57,576 bases of DNA from Mycobacterium sp. 1100029.7 (GTDB lineage Bacteria; Actinomycetota; Actinomycetes; Mycobacteriales; Mycobacteriaceae), in NCBI RefSeq assembly GCF_001665235.1, contig NZ_LZSC01000045.1:1-57576 (forward strand), read 5' to 3'. The number at the start of each line of letters is the position of its first letter. The stretch's first letter is position 1. Below are positions 34,157-42,654 of this stretch, piece by piece. A model generated the notes under the pieces. It was given only the letters and a program-made list of their open reading frames with translations. It ran no database searches and was not told the origin of the DNA. A program made the translations under genes and the position numbers.

Positions 34157-34533
34157 CCGCGTAAAGCCGCGGCGTGCTGCTTCTTGGCGGCGCGACGCAA
34201 CTGCAGAATTCGGGCCGTTCCGACGGCCACGGTGATCAGCCCGCCGACGACCGCCGCCAGCAGGATCGCGACCCCCAGGGGCAGCGTCCAATGCCAGCCC
34301 AAGAACTGAAATGGCGTCGACGTCGTGTTCTGGGCAATGAAGATCAGCAACAGGATCAAAATCAGGAAGCCCGCGATCAGAGCCGTCCACAGGGCTCCGG
34401 CGCGGGTGAACCCGATGGCCGGTTCGGTGGGCTTGGTGCCGGTGGGGGGCGCAGGAACGGGCTTCGGGGGCGGCGGCGCCGGCGGCGGCTGTTGCGGCGG
34501 GTTGCCCGGCAGTCCAGGGTTGTTGCTGCTCAT
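34153..34533 (-). CDS. LapA-domain (DUF1049) membrane protein (Rv3760)
   Basis: A 126-residue protein with a Pro-rich cytoplasmic head (PPQQPPPAPPPPKPVPAPP), two membrane helices (ALWTALIAGFLILILLLIFIA and LPLGVAILLAAVVGGLITVA) joined by NTTSTPFQFLGWHW, and a basic tail. This is the LapA/DUF1049 arrangement, linked in other bacteria to envelope assembly. It is divergent from proX, as is Rv3760 in M. tuberculosis. Confidence 0.82.
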   Translation of the reverse strand: MSSNNPGLPGNPPQQPPPAPPPPKPVPAPPTGTKPTEPAIGFTRAGALWTALIAGFLILILLLIFIAQNTTSTPFQFLGWHWTLPLGVAILLAAVVGGLITVAVGTARILQLRRAAKKQHAAALRG

Positions 34534-34636
34534 ACAGTCATCTTGTCCCCATCGGCCTAGGAATCAAACCAAACCAGGCAAACCACCTGCTCCGGGGACT
34601 CAGCGCTGGGCCGGTTCTGCCGTTACTGTCAGCGTT

Positions 34637-35587
34637 ATGAGGATGCTGCGGCACCTGCATCGCGCGATCATCCCCGCGGCGTTGGGCATCGTGGCCACAA
34701 GTCTGGTGGTGTCCTGCAGCAATTCCGATCCGCTGGCGCCCGAGATGCGCAGCATGAAATCCATCGTTGTCGGCTCGGCGGACTTCCCAGAGTCCCAGAT
34801 CGTGGCGGAGATATACGCACAAGTGTTGCAGGCCAACGGCTTCGATGTGGGGCGGCGGATGGGCATCGGCAGCCGCGAGACCTACGTCCCGGCGCTGAAA
34901 GACCATTCCATCGATTTGGTGCCGGAGTATGTCGGCAATCTGCTGCGCTACCTCGCTCCCAGTTCGACGGCGACGTTGCTCGACGCCGTGCAGGTGGAGC
35001 TGCACCAGAAATTGCCGGGTGACCTGTCGATTCTGACGCCGTCACCGGCGTCGGACACCGACACGGTCAGCGTCACCGGCGTAACCGCGGCCGCGTGGAA
35101 CCTCAAATCCATCGGCGATCTGGCCGCGCATTCGCCGGAAGTGAAATTCGGGGCGCCCTCGGCATTCGAGAATCGACCGTCTGGTCTGCCCGGACTGCGG
35201 CAGAAGTACTCGCTGAACATCAGTCCCGGCAACTTCGTCGCGATCAACGACAGCGGTGGCGCCGTGACGGTCCGCGCCTTGGTACAGGGCAAGGTGACCG
35301 CGGCCAACATCTTCACCACCTCGCCGGCCATCGCGCAGAATCACTTGGTGACGCTGGAGGATCCTGAGCACAATTTCGTGGCCGGCAACATTGTGCCCCT
35401 GGTGAATTCACAGAAGAAGTCCGATCGGCTCAAGACCGTCCTGGACGCGGTTTCGGTGAAACTGACGACCGAGGGTGTCGCCGGCCTCAACGCCGCCGTC
35501 GCCGGAAACTCCGGAATCGATCCCGATCAGGCGGCACGAAACTGGGTGCGTGACAACGGTTTCAACCATCCGATTGCGCAATCATGA
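34637..35587 (+). CDS. proX: Osmoprotectant-binding lipoprotein ProX
   Basis: Substrate-binding component of a glycine betaine/choline-type ABC importer (Rv3759c ortholog). The signal peptide ends in a lipobox VVSC, then SIVVGSADFPESQIVAEIYAQVL starts the OpuAC-type binding domain; later landmarks are YVPALKDHSIDLVPEYVGNLL and FVAGNIVPLVNSQ. It has 316 residues from the ATG at 34637; the frame upstream is open but overlaps the LapA gene region. It heads the proX-proV-proW-proZ operon. Confidence 0.92.
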   Translation: MRMLRHLHRAIIPAALGIVATSLVVSCSNSDPLAPEMRSMKSIVVGSADFPESQIVAEIYAQVLQANGFDVGRRMGIGSRETYVPALKDHSIDLVPEYVGNLLRYLAPSSTATLLDAVQVELHQKLPGDLSILTPSPASDTDTVSVTGVTAAAWNLKSIGDLAAHSPEVKFGAPSAFENRPSGLPGLRQKYSLNISPGNFVAINDSGGAVTVRALVQGKVTAANIFTTSPAIAQNHLVTLEDPEHNFVAGNIVPLVNSQKKSDRLKTVLDAVSVKLTTEGVAGLNAAVAGNSGIDPDQAARNWVRDNGFNHPIAQS

Positions 35588-35606
35588 CCGGCCGGGGAGG
35601 GTCGCG

Positions 35607-36704
35607 GTGATCGTCTTCGACAATGTCTGCAAGACATTCGCCGACGGAACCACCGCCGTTGATCGGCTGAACCTGGTGGTTCCCAACGCAAAGTTGACGG
35701 TTTTCGTGGGCTCCTCGGGAAGCGGCAAGACCACGGCGTTGCGGATGATCAACCGGATGATCGAACCCACGTCGGGAATCATAACCGTTGACGGAGAAGA
35801 TGTTTCGGCTGTCGACCCGGTGAAGCTGCGGCTCGGCATCGGCTATGTGATTCAGCACGCCGGGCTGATGCCGCATCAACGGGTCATCGACAACGTCGCG
35901 ACCGTGCCCGTGTTGCGGGGGCAGCCGCGCCGCGCGGCCCGCAAAGCCGCCTACGAGGTACTCGAGCGGGTCGGGCTGGACGCCAAATTCGCCAACCGTT
36001 ATCCGGCGCAGCTGTCCGGTGGTGAACAACAACGCATCGGCGTGGCGCGCGCGTTGGCCGCCGATCCGCCAATCCTGTTGATGGACGAGCCGTTTTCAGC
36101 GGTAGATCCGGTGGTCCGGCTGGAGCTGCAGAACGAGATACTGCGTCTGCAAAGCGACCTGCACAAGACCATCGTGTTCGTCACGCACGACATCGACGAG
36201 GCGCTCAAACTCGCCGACCAAGTCGCGATCTTCGGGCGCGGCGGCGTGCTGCAGCAGTACGACGCACCCACCCGGGTGCTGTCGCGGCCGGCCAACGACT
36301 TCGTATCGAAGTTCATCGGCCTGGGCCGCGGCTATCGCTGGCTGCAACTGATCGATGCCGCCGAACTGCCGCTGCACACCGTCGACCAGATCGCGGTCAG
36401 CAGTCTCGCCAATGGTCAAGGCGCACTGGGCGGTTGGACCTTGGTGATCGACGACGAGGGCGCCCCGCTGGGCTGGATCGACGACGGCGGGCTGCAGCGA
36501 CACCGCGCCGGGACGCCGCTGACCGACAGCATCAGCGCTGTCGGTTCCCTGTTTCGTCCCGGCGGCAATCTGAGCCACGCGCTGGACGCGGCCCTGTCGT
36601 CGCCGTCGACCGTGGGCGTTGCCGTCGACGAGGGCGGCAAGGTCATCGGCGGTGTGCTGGCCGCCGATGTGCTGGCCGCCGTGGAAAACCAGCGACGGAC
36701 TTGA
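35607..36704 (+). CDS. proV: Osmoprotectant ABC transporter ATPase ProV
   Basis: ATPase subunit with Walker A GSSGSGKT (residues 35-42), signature LSGGEQQRIGVARAL, Walker B ILLMDEPFSAVD and the H-loop FVTHDIDEA, followed by a C-terminal regulatory region of the CBS-pair type (LVIDDEGAPLGWIDD and GVAVDEGGKVIGGVL) that senses ionic strength in relatives. The GTG at 35607 has GGGGAGGG six bases upstream, giving 365 residues. It follows proX by 19 bp. Confidence 0.93.
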   Translation: MIVFDNVCKTFADGTTAVDRLNLVVPNAKLTVFVGSSGSGKTTALRMINRMIEPTSGIITVDGEDVSAVDPVKLRLGIGYVIQHAGLMPHQRVIDNVATVPVLRGQPRRAARKAAYEVLERVGLDAKFANRYPAQLSGGEQQRIGVARALAADPPILLMDEPFSAVDPVVRLELQNEILRLQSDLHKTIVFVTHDIDEALKLADQVAIFGRGGVLQQYDAPTRVLSRPANDFVSKFIGLGRGYRWLQLIDAAELPLHTVDQIAVSSLANGQGALGGWTLVIDDEGAPLGWIDDGGLQRHRAGTPLTDSISAVGSLFRPGGNLSHALDAALSSPSTVGVAVDEGGKVIGGVLAADVLAAVENQRRT

Positions 36705-36706
36705 CC

Positions 36707-37393
36707 ATGCACTATCTGCTCAACCACCTGGGCGACGCCTGGACGCTGACCGTGATCCATCTGCGGCTGTCGTTGGTGCCGGTCCTGATCGGATTGGTGA
36801 TCGCGGTCCCACTCGGCGTCCTGGTGCAGCGGGCACCCGTTGCGCGGCGGCTCACGACCGCCACCGCCAGCGTCGTGTTCACGGTCCCGTCGCTGGCGCT
36901 GTTCGTGGCGCTGCCGGTGATCATCGGTACCCGGATCCTCGACGAGGCCAACGTGCTGGTCGCGCTGACCGCCTACACCACCGCGCTGATGGTGCGGGCG
37001 GTGCTCGAGGCGCTGGATGCGGTGCCGGCACAAGTGCGCGACGCCGCCACCGCGGTCGGCTACTCGACGCTCAAGCTGATCCTGAAAGTGGAACTGCCGC
37101 TGTCTATTCCGGTCATGATCGCGGGGCTTCGCGTGGTCGTGGTCACGAACATCGCGATGGTCTCGGTGGGTTCGGTGATCGGCATCGGCGGTCTGGGCAC
37201 CTGGTTCACCGAGGGGTATCAGACCGACAAGAGCGACCAGATCCTGGCCGGCATCATCGCGCTGTTCGCGCTGGCCGTCGTCATCGACGTGCTGATCGTG
37301 GTGGCCGGGCGCCTCGCCACACCGTGGTCGCGTGCCGGAAAAATCACCCGCCGGCGCTCGGTGGTGGCCCCGGTGGTCGGTGGTGCGCGATGA
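36707..37393 (+). CDS. proW: Osmoprotectant ABC transporter permease ProW
   Basis: Membrane permease of 228 residues, five or six helices, with the cytoplasmic EAA-type loop VPAQVRDAATAVGYSTLKLI that docks on ProV. The start ATG is 2 bp past the proV stop and its own stop overlaps the proZ start. It pairs with ProZ as the second half of a heterodimeric channel. Confidence 0.92.
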   Translation: MHYLLNHLGDAWTLTVIHLRLSLVPVLIGLVIAVPLGVLVQRAPVARRLTTATASVVFTVPSLALFVALPVIIGTRILDEANVLVALTAYTTALMVRAVLEALDAVPAQVRDAATAVGYSTLKLILKVELPLSIPVMIAGLRVVVVTNIAMVSVGSVIGIGGLGTWFTEGYQTDKSDQILAGIIALFALAVVIDVLIVVAGRLATPWSRAGKITRRRSVVAPVVGGAR

Positions 37394-38133
37394 ACTTCGT
37401 CCGGCAAGCCGTCTCCTACCTGTTGACCGTCGATAACTGGACCGGTCCGGTCGGGCTGGCGGCACGCATCCTCGAGCACCTCGAGTACACCGTCATCGCG
37501 GTGGGGGCATCGGCGGTGATCGCGATCCCTATCGGAATGATCATCGGCCACACCGGCCGCGGCACCCTGTTGGTCGTGGGCGCCGTCAACGGGCTGCGCT
37601 CGCTGCCGACGCTCGGGGTGCTGCTGCTGGGAGTGCTGCTGTTCGGGTTGGGTCTGGGGCCGCCGCTGGTCGCCTTGATGCTGCTCGGTGTGCCGTCGCT
37701 GTTGGCCGGCACCTACGCGGGCATCGCCAACGTCGACCCGGTGGTCGTGGACGCCGCCCGGGCGATGGGCATGACCGAGGCGCAGGTGTTGCTGCGCGTC
37801 GAGGTGCCCAACGCGATGCCGTTGATCCTCGGCGGGTTGCGCAATGCGACGCTGCAGGTCGTCGCCACCGCGACGGTCGCTGCCTACGCCAGCCTGGGCG
37901 GGCTGGGCCGCTACCTGATCGACGGCATCAAGGAGCGCGAGTTCCAGCTCGCGTTGGTCGGTGCGGTGATGGTGGCGGCGCTGGCGCTGATCCTCGACGG
38001 CCTGCTGGCCACGGCGGTCTGGGTGTCGGTGCCGGGCACCGGACGGTTGCGCAGGCCCGCGCGGCGCGGCGATGTGACGGCGACCGCACTTGGCGACCAG
38101 CCTGCCGCGGCCGGTGGCCACGTTTTACGGTAG
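37390..38133 (+). CDS. proZ: Osmoprotectant ABC transporter permease ProZ
   Basis: Second permease, 247 residues, with IGHTGRGTLLVVGAVNGLRSLP, the EAA-like loop VVVDAARAMGMTEAQVLLRVEVP and ASLGGLGRYLIDG. It overlaps proW by 4 bp (ATGA). Together ProXVWZ would import compatible solutes for osmotic protection. The polar C-terminal tail beyond the last helix is about 35 residues. It is followed 5 bp later by the glycolipid-binding-like gene. Confidence 0.92.
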   Translation: MNFVRQAVSYLLTVDNWTGPVGLAARILEHLEYTVIAVGASAVIAIPIGMIIGHTGRGTLLVVGAVNGLRSLPTLGVLLLGVLLFGLGLGPPLVALMLLGVPSLLAGTYAGIANVDPVVVDAARAMGMTEAQVLLRVEVPNAMPLILGGLRNATLQVVATATVAAYASLGGLGRYLIDGIKEREFQLALVGAVMVAALALILDGLLATAVWVSVPGTGRLRRPARRGDVTATALGDQPAAAGGHVLR

Positions 38134-38138
38134 GGAGT

Positions 38139-38735
38139 GTGAACAGCCCCTCTGACCCGACTCAGCGTGTCTGGAACGCGATGCTGACGTGGCGCGCGCC
38201 GGACATCTCCCGCATGGAATCGGTGCGAGTTCAGGTGTCCGGCAAGCGAATTAAGGCCACCGGTCGCATCGTGGCCGCGGCTACCGCGGCCAACCCGGCA
38301 TTCGGCGCCTTCTACGACCTGCAGACCGACGACACCGGAGCCACCAAGAGGTTCGGGCTGACGATCACGTTGGCGGAGCGGGAGCGCCAGCTCGCGATCG
38401 CCCGTGACGAAGAGAACATGTGGATGATCACCGACCACCAGGGCGATCGTCGTGAGGCATACCCCGGTGCCCTGGACGTCGACGTGGTGTTCAGCCCGTT
38501 CTTCAACACGCTCCCCATCCGTCGCCTCGGGCTGCACGAGCGGGCGGACACCACGACGCTGCCGATGGTCTACGTCAATGTGCCGGAGATGACGGTCACC
38601 GCCGCGACGGTGAGTTATGCCAGCGCGGGCGGTCTGGACGGCATCAAGTTGCGGTCGCCGGTCGCCGACACCACCGTGACCGTCGACGCCGAGGGGTTCA
38701 TCGTGGACTATCCCGGATTGGCAGAGCGGATCTGA
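38139..38735 (+). CDS. Putative glycolipid-binding domain protein (PF06475)
   Basis: A 198-residue protein whose second half has the hallmark [20 protein letters not shown] and the closing [19 protein letters not shown] of the putative glycolipid-binding family (PF06475; the name is a structural guess from relatives). It has no signal peptide or membrane helix. The GTG start at 38139 lies 5 bp after proZ, so it is likely read with the pro operon. Its 3' end overlaps tyrA, on the other strand, by 38 bp. Confidence 0.82.
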   Translation: MNSPSDPTQRVWNAMLTWRAPDISRMESVRVQVSGKRIKATGRIVAAATAANPAFGAFYDLQTDDTGATKRFGLTITLAERERQLAIARDEENMWMITDHQGDRREAYPGALDVDVVFSPFFNTLPIRRLGLHERADTTTLPMVYVNVPEMTVTAATVSYASAGGLDGIKLRSPVADTTVTVDAEGFIVDYPGLAERI

Positions 38736-39681
38736 TCACACCGCCGGCCCGGCCCGCGGCGGCGAGTTCTTCGCGCCAGTTCTCCGCGCCGATCACGACG
38801 GTGAAGATGTCGGAGCGCGGGAATCGGTCGTAGCGCGTGCGCGCGGCGTGGCCCGCCTCGACGAGCTCGGCCACCGAGTTGTCCCAGTCCAGGGAGTCAC
38901 GGGCGCGGCCGAGCAGATCCATCACCCGATCGACGGCCGTCAGCAGGTGACCGGTGTTGCCTTCGCACATCGCGCGCACCAGATCCGGGGCGCTGCCGGC
39001 CACCCGGGTGCCGTCCCGGAACGACCCGGCGGCCAGGGCGAAGGCCAGCGGTACGTCGGCGGCCGTGACCGCCAGCGCCTCGGCCAGCAGATGCGGAAGA
39101 TGGGAAATGGCGGCCGCGGCGGCGTCGTGTTCGTCGGACTTCGCCGGGACCACCACCGCGCCGCAATCCAGCGCCAGGGTCATCACCATCCACCACACCA
39201 CCGGATCGACGTGGTCGTCGACGCTGACCACCCACGGGGCCGCGGTGAACAGTCCGGCGTGCCCGGCCGTCCACCCGGAGCTTTCGGTGCCGGTCATCGG
39301 ATGACCGCCGACGAAGCGTTCCTGCAGACCGGCTGCGGCGACCTCGTCGAGCACCGCCGTCTTGACGCTGGTGACATCGGTCAGCGGGCATTTCGGAGCC
39401 AGTTCGCTGACATGGGCGAGCATCGCCGGCAAGGCCGGCATCGGTACCGCCAGCACGATCAGCGCCCCGGTGTCGGCGGCGCGGATCAGCGTTTCGTTGA
39501 GGTCGGTCGTGGCCGCAAAACCGTCCGCGAGCGCCCCATGGGCGCCCTCCACCGAGCGGTTGTAGCCGAACACCTCACGACCGGCAGCCGCGGCGGCCCG
39601 CATGATCGATCCGCCGATAAGTCCCAACCCGAGCACACACACCGGGGACTTGCTCTTAGTCCCAGTCGCCGTCCAAGACAC
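38698..39681 (-). CDS. tyrA: Prephenate dehydrogenase TyrA
   Basis: NAD(P)-dependent conversion of prephenate to 4-hydroxyphenylpyruvate in tyrosine synthesis (Rv3754 ortholog). The Rossmann motif is [30 protein letters not shown] and [15 protein letters not shown] hold substrate-binding residues, with the conserved histidine in [17 protein letters not shown] follows. A GTG at 39681 gives 327 residues. The first dozen residues are poorly conserved, so a start nearer PVCVLGL is possible. It is divergent from the TadA-associated gene. Confidence 0.9.
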   Translation of the reverse strand: MSWTATGTKSKSPVCVLGLGLIGGSIMRAAAAAGREVFGYNRSVEGAHGALADGFAATTDLNETLIRAADTGALIVLAVPMPALPAMLAHVSELAPKCPLTDVTSVKTAVLDEVAAAGLQERFVGGHPMTGTESSGWTAGHAGLFTAAPWVVSVDDHVDPVVWWMVMTLALDCGAVVVPAKSDEHDAAAAAISHLPHLLAEALAVTAADVPLAFALAAGSFRDGTRVAGSAPDLVRAMCEGNTGHLLTAVDRVMDLLGRARDSLDWDNSVAELVEAGHAARTRYDRFPRSDIFTVVIGAENWREELAAAGRAGGVIRSALPIRDSPR

Positions 39682-39785
39682 AGTCCAAGGTTGGCACAGT
39701 TGTGCGGAAAACGGCGGGCCGAGGTCGGGGGGCCGGTTCTGGCTGTCTGGTCAAGCGGCCTGGTCAGCGACTAGCGTAGGCGGCC

Positions 39786-40307
39786 ATGGGACGAGAGCGG
39801 GCAGCAACGCAGAACGCGTCCGTGGATACACCGGACGGATTTGGCGTCGCCGTCGTGCGCGAAGAGGGCCAATGGCGTTGCTCGGTGATGGCTCCCAAAA
39901 CGCTGACGAGTCTGGCTGCCGCCGAAACGGAACTACGCGAACTGCGTAGCGCGGGAGCGGTCTTCGGACTGCTCGACATCGATGACGAGTTCTTCGTCAT
40001 CGTGCGTCCCGCGCCGTCGGGAACACGGCTGCTGCTCTCGGATGCCACGGCGGCGCTGGACTATGACATTGCCGCCGAGGTGTTGGACAACCTCGACGCC
40101 GACATCGATCCCGAGGACCTGGAAGACTCCGAGCCCTTCGAGGAGGGCGACTTGGGGTTGCTGTCCGACATCGGGCTGCCCGAGGCGGTGCTGGGCGTGA
40201 TCCTCGACGAGTCTGATCTTTACGCCGACGAGCAGTTGGGTCGCATCGCCCGCGAGATGGGCTTTGCCGACCAGCTGTCGGCCGTGATCGACCGTCTCGG
40301 TCGGTGA
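39786..40307 (+). CDS. TadA-associated acidic protein (TIGR03941)
   Basis: A 173-residue acidic protein of the family annotated as putative tRNA adenosine deaminase-associated (TIGR03941), found beside tadA across actinobacteria. Features are GFGVAVVREEGQWRCSVM, GLLDIDDEFFVIVRP and the acidic helix LDNLDADIDPEDLEDSEPF. No catalytic motif is seen; a supporting role for TadA is inferred from conserved adjacency only. It starts with ATG at 39786. Its 3' end meets the repeat cluster at 40305. Confidence 0.87.
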   Translation: MGRERAATQNASVDTPDGFGVAVVREEGQWRCSVMAPKTLTSLAAAETELRELRSAGAVFGLLDIDDEFFVIVRPAPSGTRLLLSDATAALDYDIAAEVLDNLDADIDPEDLEDSEPFEEGDLGLLSDIGLPEAVLGVILDESDLYADEQLGRIAREMGFADQLSAVIDRLGR

Positions 40308-40450
40308 TCGCGAGCGCGGCCGTGGCGATCGCAAGCGCGGCCGTGGCGATCGCAAGCGCGGCGCAGCCGGGTGCAGCGGGTCGCCACGAATGATCCAGCC
40401 GGGTGCAGCGGGTCGCCACGAATGATCCCGCCGGGTGACGCGGGTCGCCG
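40305..40450. repeat. Composite repeat cluster between TadA-partner and tadA
   Basis: The whole intergenic gap is repeats. GATCGC(A/G)AGCGCGGC recurs at 40306, 40327 and 40348 (21-bp period); GCCGGGTG recurs at 40366, 40398 and 40430 (32-bp period). At 40343-40387 these combine into a complete 45-bp element, which is the reverse complement (two differences) of the units at 29699-29853. The flanking partial copies look like expansions of its two arms. Confidence 0.88.
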
Positions 40451-40466
40451 CCATCAGGCTCGGTCG

Positions 40467-40925
40467 GTGCCGACTGACGAAGAGCTGATCCGGGCAGCGC
40501 TGCAGGCCGCCGCGACGGCGGGCCCCCGGGATGTGCCGATCGGAGCGGTGATCGTCGCCGCCGACGGAACCGAACTCGCCCGCGGCGTGAATGCCCGTGA
40601 GGCCCTTGGTGATCCGACCGCGCATGCCGAAGTCGTCGCGATCCGTGCGGCCGCCGAGGTGCTCGGTGACGGCTGGCGTTTGGAGGGCGCCACGCTGGCG
40701 GTCACCGTCGAGCCGTGCACGATGTGCGCGGGCGCGTTGGTGCTGGCGCGCGTCGCGCGGCTGGTCTTCGGCGCCTGGGAACCCAAGACCGGTGCGGTCG
40801 GATCGTTGTGGGACGTGGTCCGCGACCGACGGCTCAATCACCGGCCCGAAGTACGCGGCGGAGTGCTCGCGCAGGAGTGCGCCGCGCCGCTGGAGGAGTT
40901 CTTCGCCCGCCAGCGATTGGGGTGA
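40467..40925 (+). CDS. tadA: tRNA adenosine deaminase TadA
   Basis: Zn-dependent deaminase that converts A34 to inosine in tRNA-Arg(ACG), as encoded at 16,216 in this window. Zinc ligands and catalytic residue are H53-A-E55 and the PC84TMC87 motif, with GAVIVAADGTELARG before them and LNHRPEVRGGVLAQEC after. The GTG at 40467 gives 152 residues, the M. tuberculosis Rv3752c length. Upstream open frame runs through the repeat cluster and is not coding. Confidence 0.92.
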   Translation: MPTDEELIRAALQAAATAGPRDVPIGAVIVAADGTELARGVNAREALGDPTAHAEVVAIRAAAEVLGDGWRLEGATLAVTVEPCTMCAGALVLARVARLVFGAWEPKTGAVGSLWDVVRDRRLNHRPEVRGGVLAQECAAPLEEFFARQRLG

Positions 40926-40954
40926 GCGGCCGCTCGTTGGGTAAGCTGCTCGGC

Positions 40955-41041
40955 GGTGGCGTGTCCGAGCGGCCTAAGGAGCACGCCTCGAAAGCGTGTG
41001 ACGGCTAAAACCGTCCGAGGGTTCAAATCCCTCCGCCACCG
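40955..41041 (+). tRNA. tRNA-Ser(CGA), target of the island
   Basis: 87-nt class II tRNA: acceptor GGTGGCG pairs with CGCCACC, the anticodon loop CTCGAAA gives CGA, there is a long variable arm (TGACGGCTAAAACCGTCC region) and the T arm is GGGTTCAAATCCC. It lies 29 bp after tadA. Its last 24 bases are part of a 59-bp sequence repeated at 44565-44623, so a mobile element integrated here while keeping the tRNA intact. Confidence 0.97.
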
Positions 41042-41076
41042 CCAAAGCAAACCGGCACCGAATAGCTGGTTGCTGC
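41018..41076 (+). repeat. attL-like direct repeat
   Basis: Left 59-bp copy, starting in the tRNA T arm (AGGGTTCAAATCCCTCC) and continuing 35 bp past the tRNA end to GCTGGTTGCTGC. It is identical to the copy at 44565-44623 except for A41064 versus C44611. Confidence 0.9.
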
Positions 41077-41195
41077 CGACACTTCCACGACGGGCTCCTA
41101 GCGTTGGACGCCTGAGCCCAGCAGTTGCTGGCCGGGTCGCATGCATTACAGCGAATTCGGCTGTACGAGACGGCGGGTTCGGCCACCATAAAGCG

Positions 41196-41870
41196 ATGGC
41201 CGACGAGAAGGACGGGACCACCGCGTGGGGCCACGATGGTGCCGGTGGTGACGCGACCGAGATTGTCAATCCGGTGCTGGACTATGACCGGCACCGTGAG
41301 AGCGTATCGACACCTACTGCCTGGTCGGACTACGCGGGCGAAGAGCCCAAGGACCTGAGGTGGAGACGGACGTGGCTGATCGCTGCGGCCATCCTTGTCC
41401 CGCTCGTTGTGTTGGCGGTAGTAATCGGTGCCTGGGTGGACCAGCTCAGCCAGCCCGCAGCAAGTAGTGAGCCTCAGAGGGTGATCACGGCAGCGGCCCA
41501 GCCTGCGCCAGCTGCTGTCCCGCCAACGGTCACCGTGACCGCACCACCTCCGGTGACCGTGACACAAACTGCTCAGGCTCTACCACCACCGGTAACGGTG
41601 ACGGCGCCTCCGCCCAACTTCACGTTCCTCGTTTGCCCTGACGGCCGCACCGGCGTTGCCACCAACGTGACTTCGTGCGAGTTCGCGTTGAATGTTCACA
41701 GGAGCTACCTCAGCCAGGGCGGTACCACCGTGATCGCCTACAGCCCCGTAACCGGAGACTCATACCTGATGGAGTGCCATGGCGGTATCACTTCGCACCT
41801 CAACAACGGCATGACGGTCGACTCAGTCCGATGTGTGGGTGGCAACAACGCCGTCGTCATCCTGTGGTGA
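41196..41870 (+). CDS. Single-pass membrane protein with Cys-containing ectodomain
   Basis: A 224-residue island protein. The acidic cytoplasmic head (MADEKDGTTAWGHDGAGGD) leads to a membrane helix (TWLIAAAILVPLVVLAVVIGAW), a Pro/Thr/Val-rich linker (TVTVTAPPPVTVTQT) and a compact C-terminal domain starting FTFLVCPDGRTGVATNVTSC with four cysteines. The topology matches that of mycobacterial receptor kinases with the kinase domain replaced by a short head. With the kinase 800 bp downstream, it could be a co-receptor or decoy; this is inference. The ATG at 41196 has only a weak ribosome site. Confidence 0.7.
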   Translation: MADEKDGTTAWGHDGAGGDATEIVNPVLDYDRHRESVSTPTAWSDYAGEEPKDLRWRRTWLIAAAILVPLVVLAVVIGAWVDQLSQPAASSEPQRVITAAAQPAPAAVPPTVTVTAPPPVTVTQTAQALPPPVTVTAPPPNFTFLVCPDGRTGVATNVTSCEFALNVHRSYLSQGGTTVIAYSPVTGDSYLMECHGGITSHLNNGMTVDSVRCVGGNNAVVILW

Positions 41871-41897
41871 CGCCATCGCATCCATAGGCGATTACGT

Positions 41898-42033
41898 TGT
41901 GCGCGAAACCATCGGCAATACTTACCAATTCTCGGGCTGGACGATACTGCCGACAAGCGACGGCACCCGCTTTACCAACGACGGCACCGGCCGCGGCATA
42001 TTCGTGAGCATCGACGACGTCGCGCCTTTCTGA
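41898..42033 (+). pseudogene. Possible remnant of a small secreted protein
   Basis: The 355-bp stretch between the two neighbouring island genes holds no complete gene. The GTG at 41898 starts a short frame (VRETIGNTYQFSGWTILPTS, ending GRGIFVSIDDVAPF) that looks protein-like, with regular polar/aromatic alternation, but lacks a signal peptide and ribosome site. It may be the tail of a decayed exported protein. The rest, 42034-42225, shows nothing convincing. Confidence 0.3.
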
Positions 42034-42225
42034 GGACCGCTTTCGTAAGAAGCATGGATGGCGCGAGTGGTCACAAGACCGGCACCGGAGGCCAGCCTTC
42101 GCTGTAGCGTCCATCCGTGTCGCAGCGACTTCAACTCCGGCAAGGGATTTAGTGAAACCTGTGTATCCCTGGTCTGCGTGTGTCTACGCTGGTCGGCGAC
42201 CTATCTGATCGGACAAAGGCGTCAA

Positions 42226-42573
42226 ATGCTTCGAGCGTTCGTCGGAGCAGCGGCCATCGCTGCGGCCATCGGCTTGCCCTCTTCGGCGAGCGCCGATGGG
42301 CAATTCGTCGTCGGTCTCAGCGCAATGCCAATGTCGCCGATTCCGGTAAGCCAGTGCCCGCCGGGTTACTACGCAAATAGCTACGGGACTTGCGTCGAAA
42401 GGCCGGACCAGAATCCATCCAGCCCCACGGCTCTATGCTGCGACGGCACCACTTCCCACAGCCAGCACAGAAGCGGTACCTGCTCCAGCCACGGTGGTGT
42501 GTGTCAGTGGAACAGCATGGACACCGATGATCCCAACAATCGGTCCCCCATCAGACAGCGTTGGTCGGCGTGA
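42226..42573 (+). CDS. Small exported DUF3761-like protein
   Basis: A 115-residue protein with a signal peptide (MLRAFVGAAAIAAAIGLPSS, cleavage near ASA-DG). The mature part has CPPGYYANSYGTCVERP and then CDGTTSHSQHRSGTCSSHGG, the Cys/His pattern of DUF3761 proteins, usually ending soon after GGVxxW. Here it continues about 20 residues. AAAGG precedes the ATG at 42226. Function is unknown; it lies 81 bp before the receptor kinase and may act at the same extracytoplasmic site. Confidence 0.75.
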   Translation: MLRAFVGAAAIAAAIGLPSSASADGQFVVGLSAMPMSPIPVSQCPPGYYANSYGTCVERPDQNPSSPTALCCDGTTSHSQHRSGTCSSHGGVCQWNSMDTDDPNNRSPIRQRWSA

Positions 42574-42654
42574 CGGTGTGGGTGATGTTTGGTGTGGTAC
42601 GAGCCGAGATGGCCGTGTCCGGGCAGTGGGTCCCCGGTTTCCCTGTAGTTGCAC

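Noticed and set aside
40371..40466. N-terminal extension of TadA
   Set aside because: It is the repeat cluster translated in frame; the GTG at 40467 gives the conserved length of 152 residues.
40956..41195. N-terminal extension of the island membrane protein
   Set aside because: It begins inside tRNA-Ser(CGA) and reads tRNA-derived residues; the ATG at 41196 is the sensible start.
41833..42033. 66-residue gene starting at 41833
   Set aside because: Its first 13 codons overlap the end of the island membrane protein in another frame and it has no ribosome site; only the later part looks like a possible remnant.
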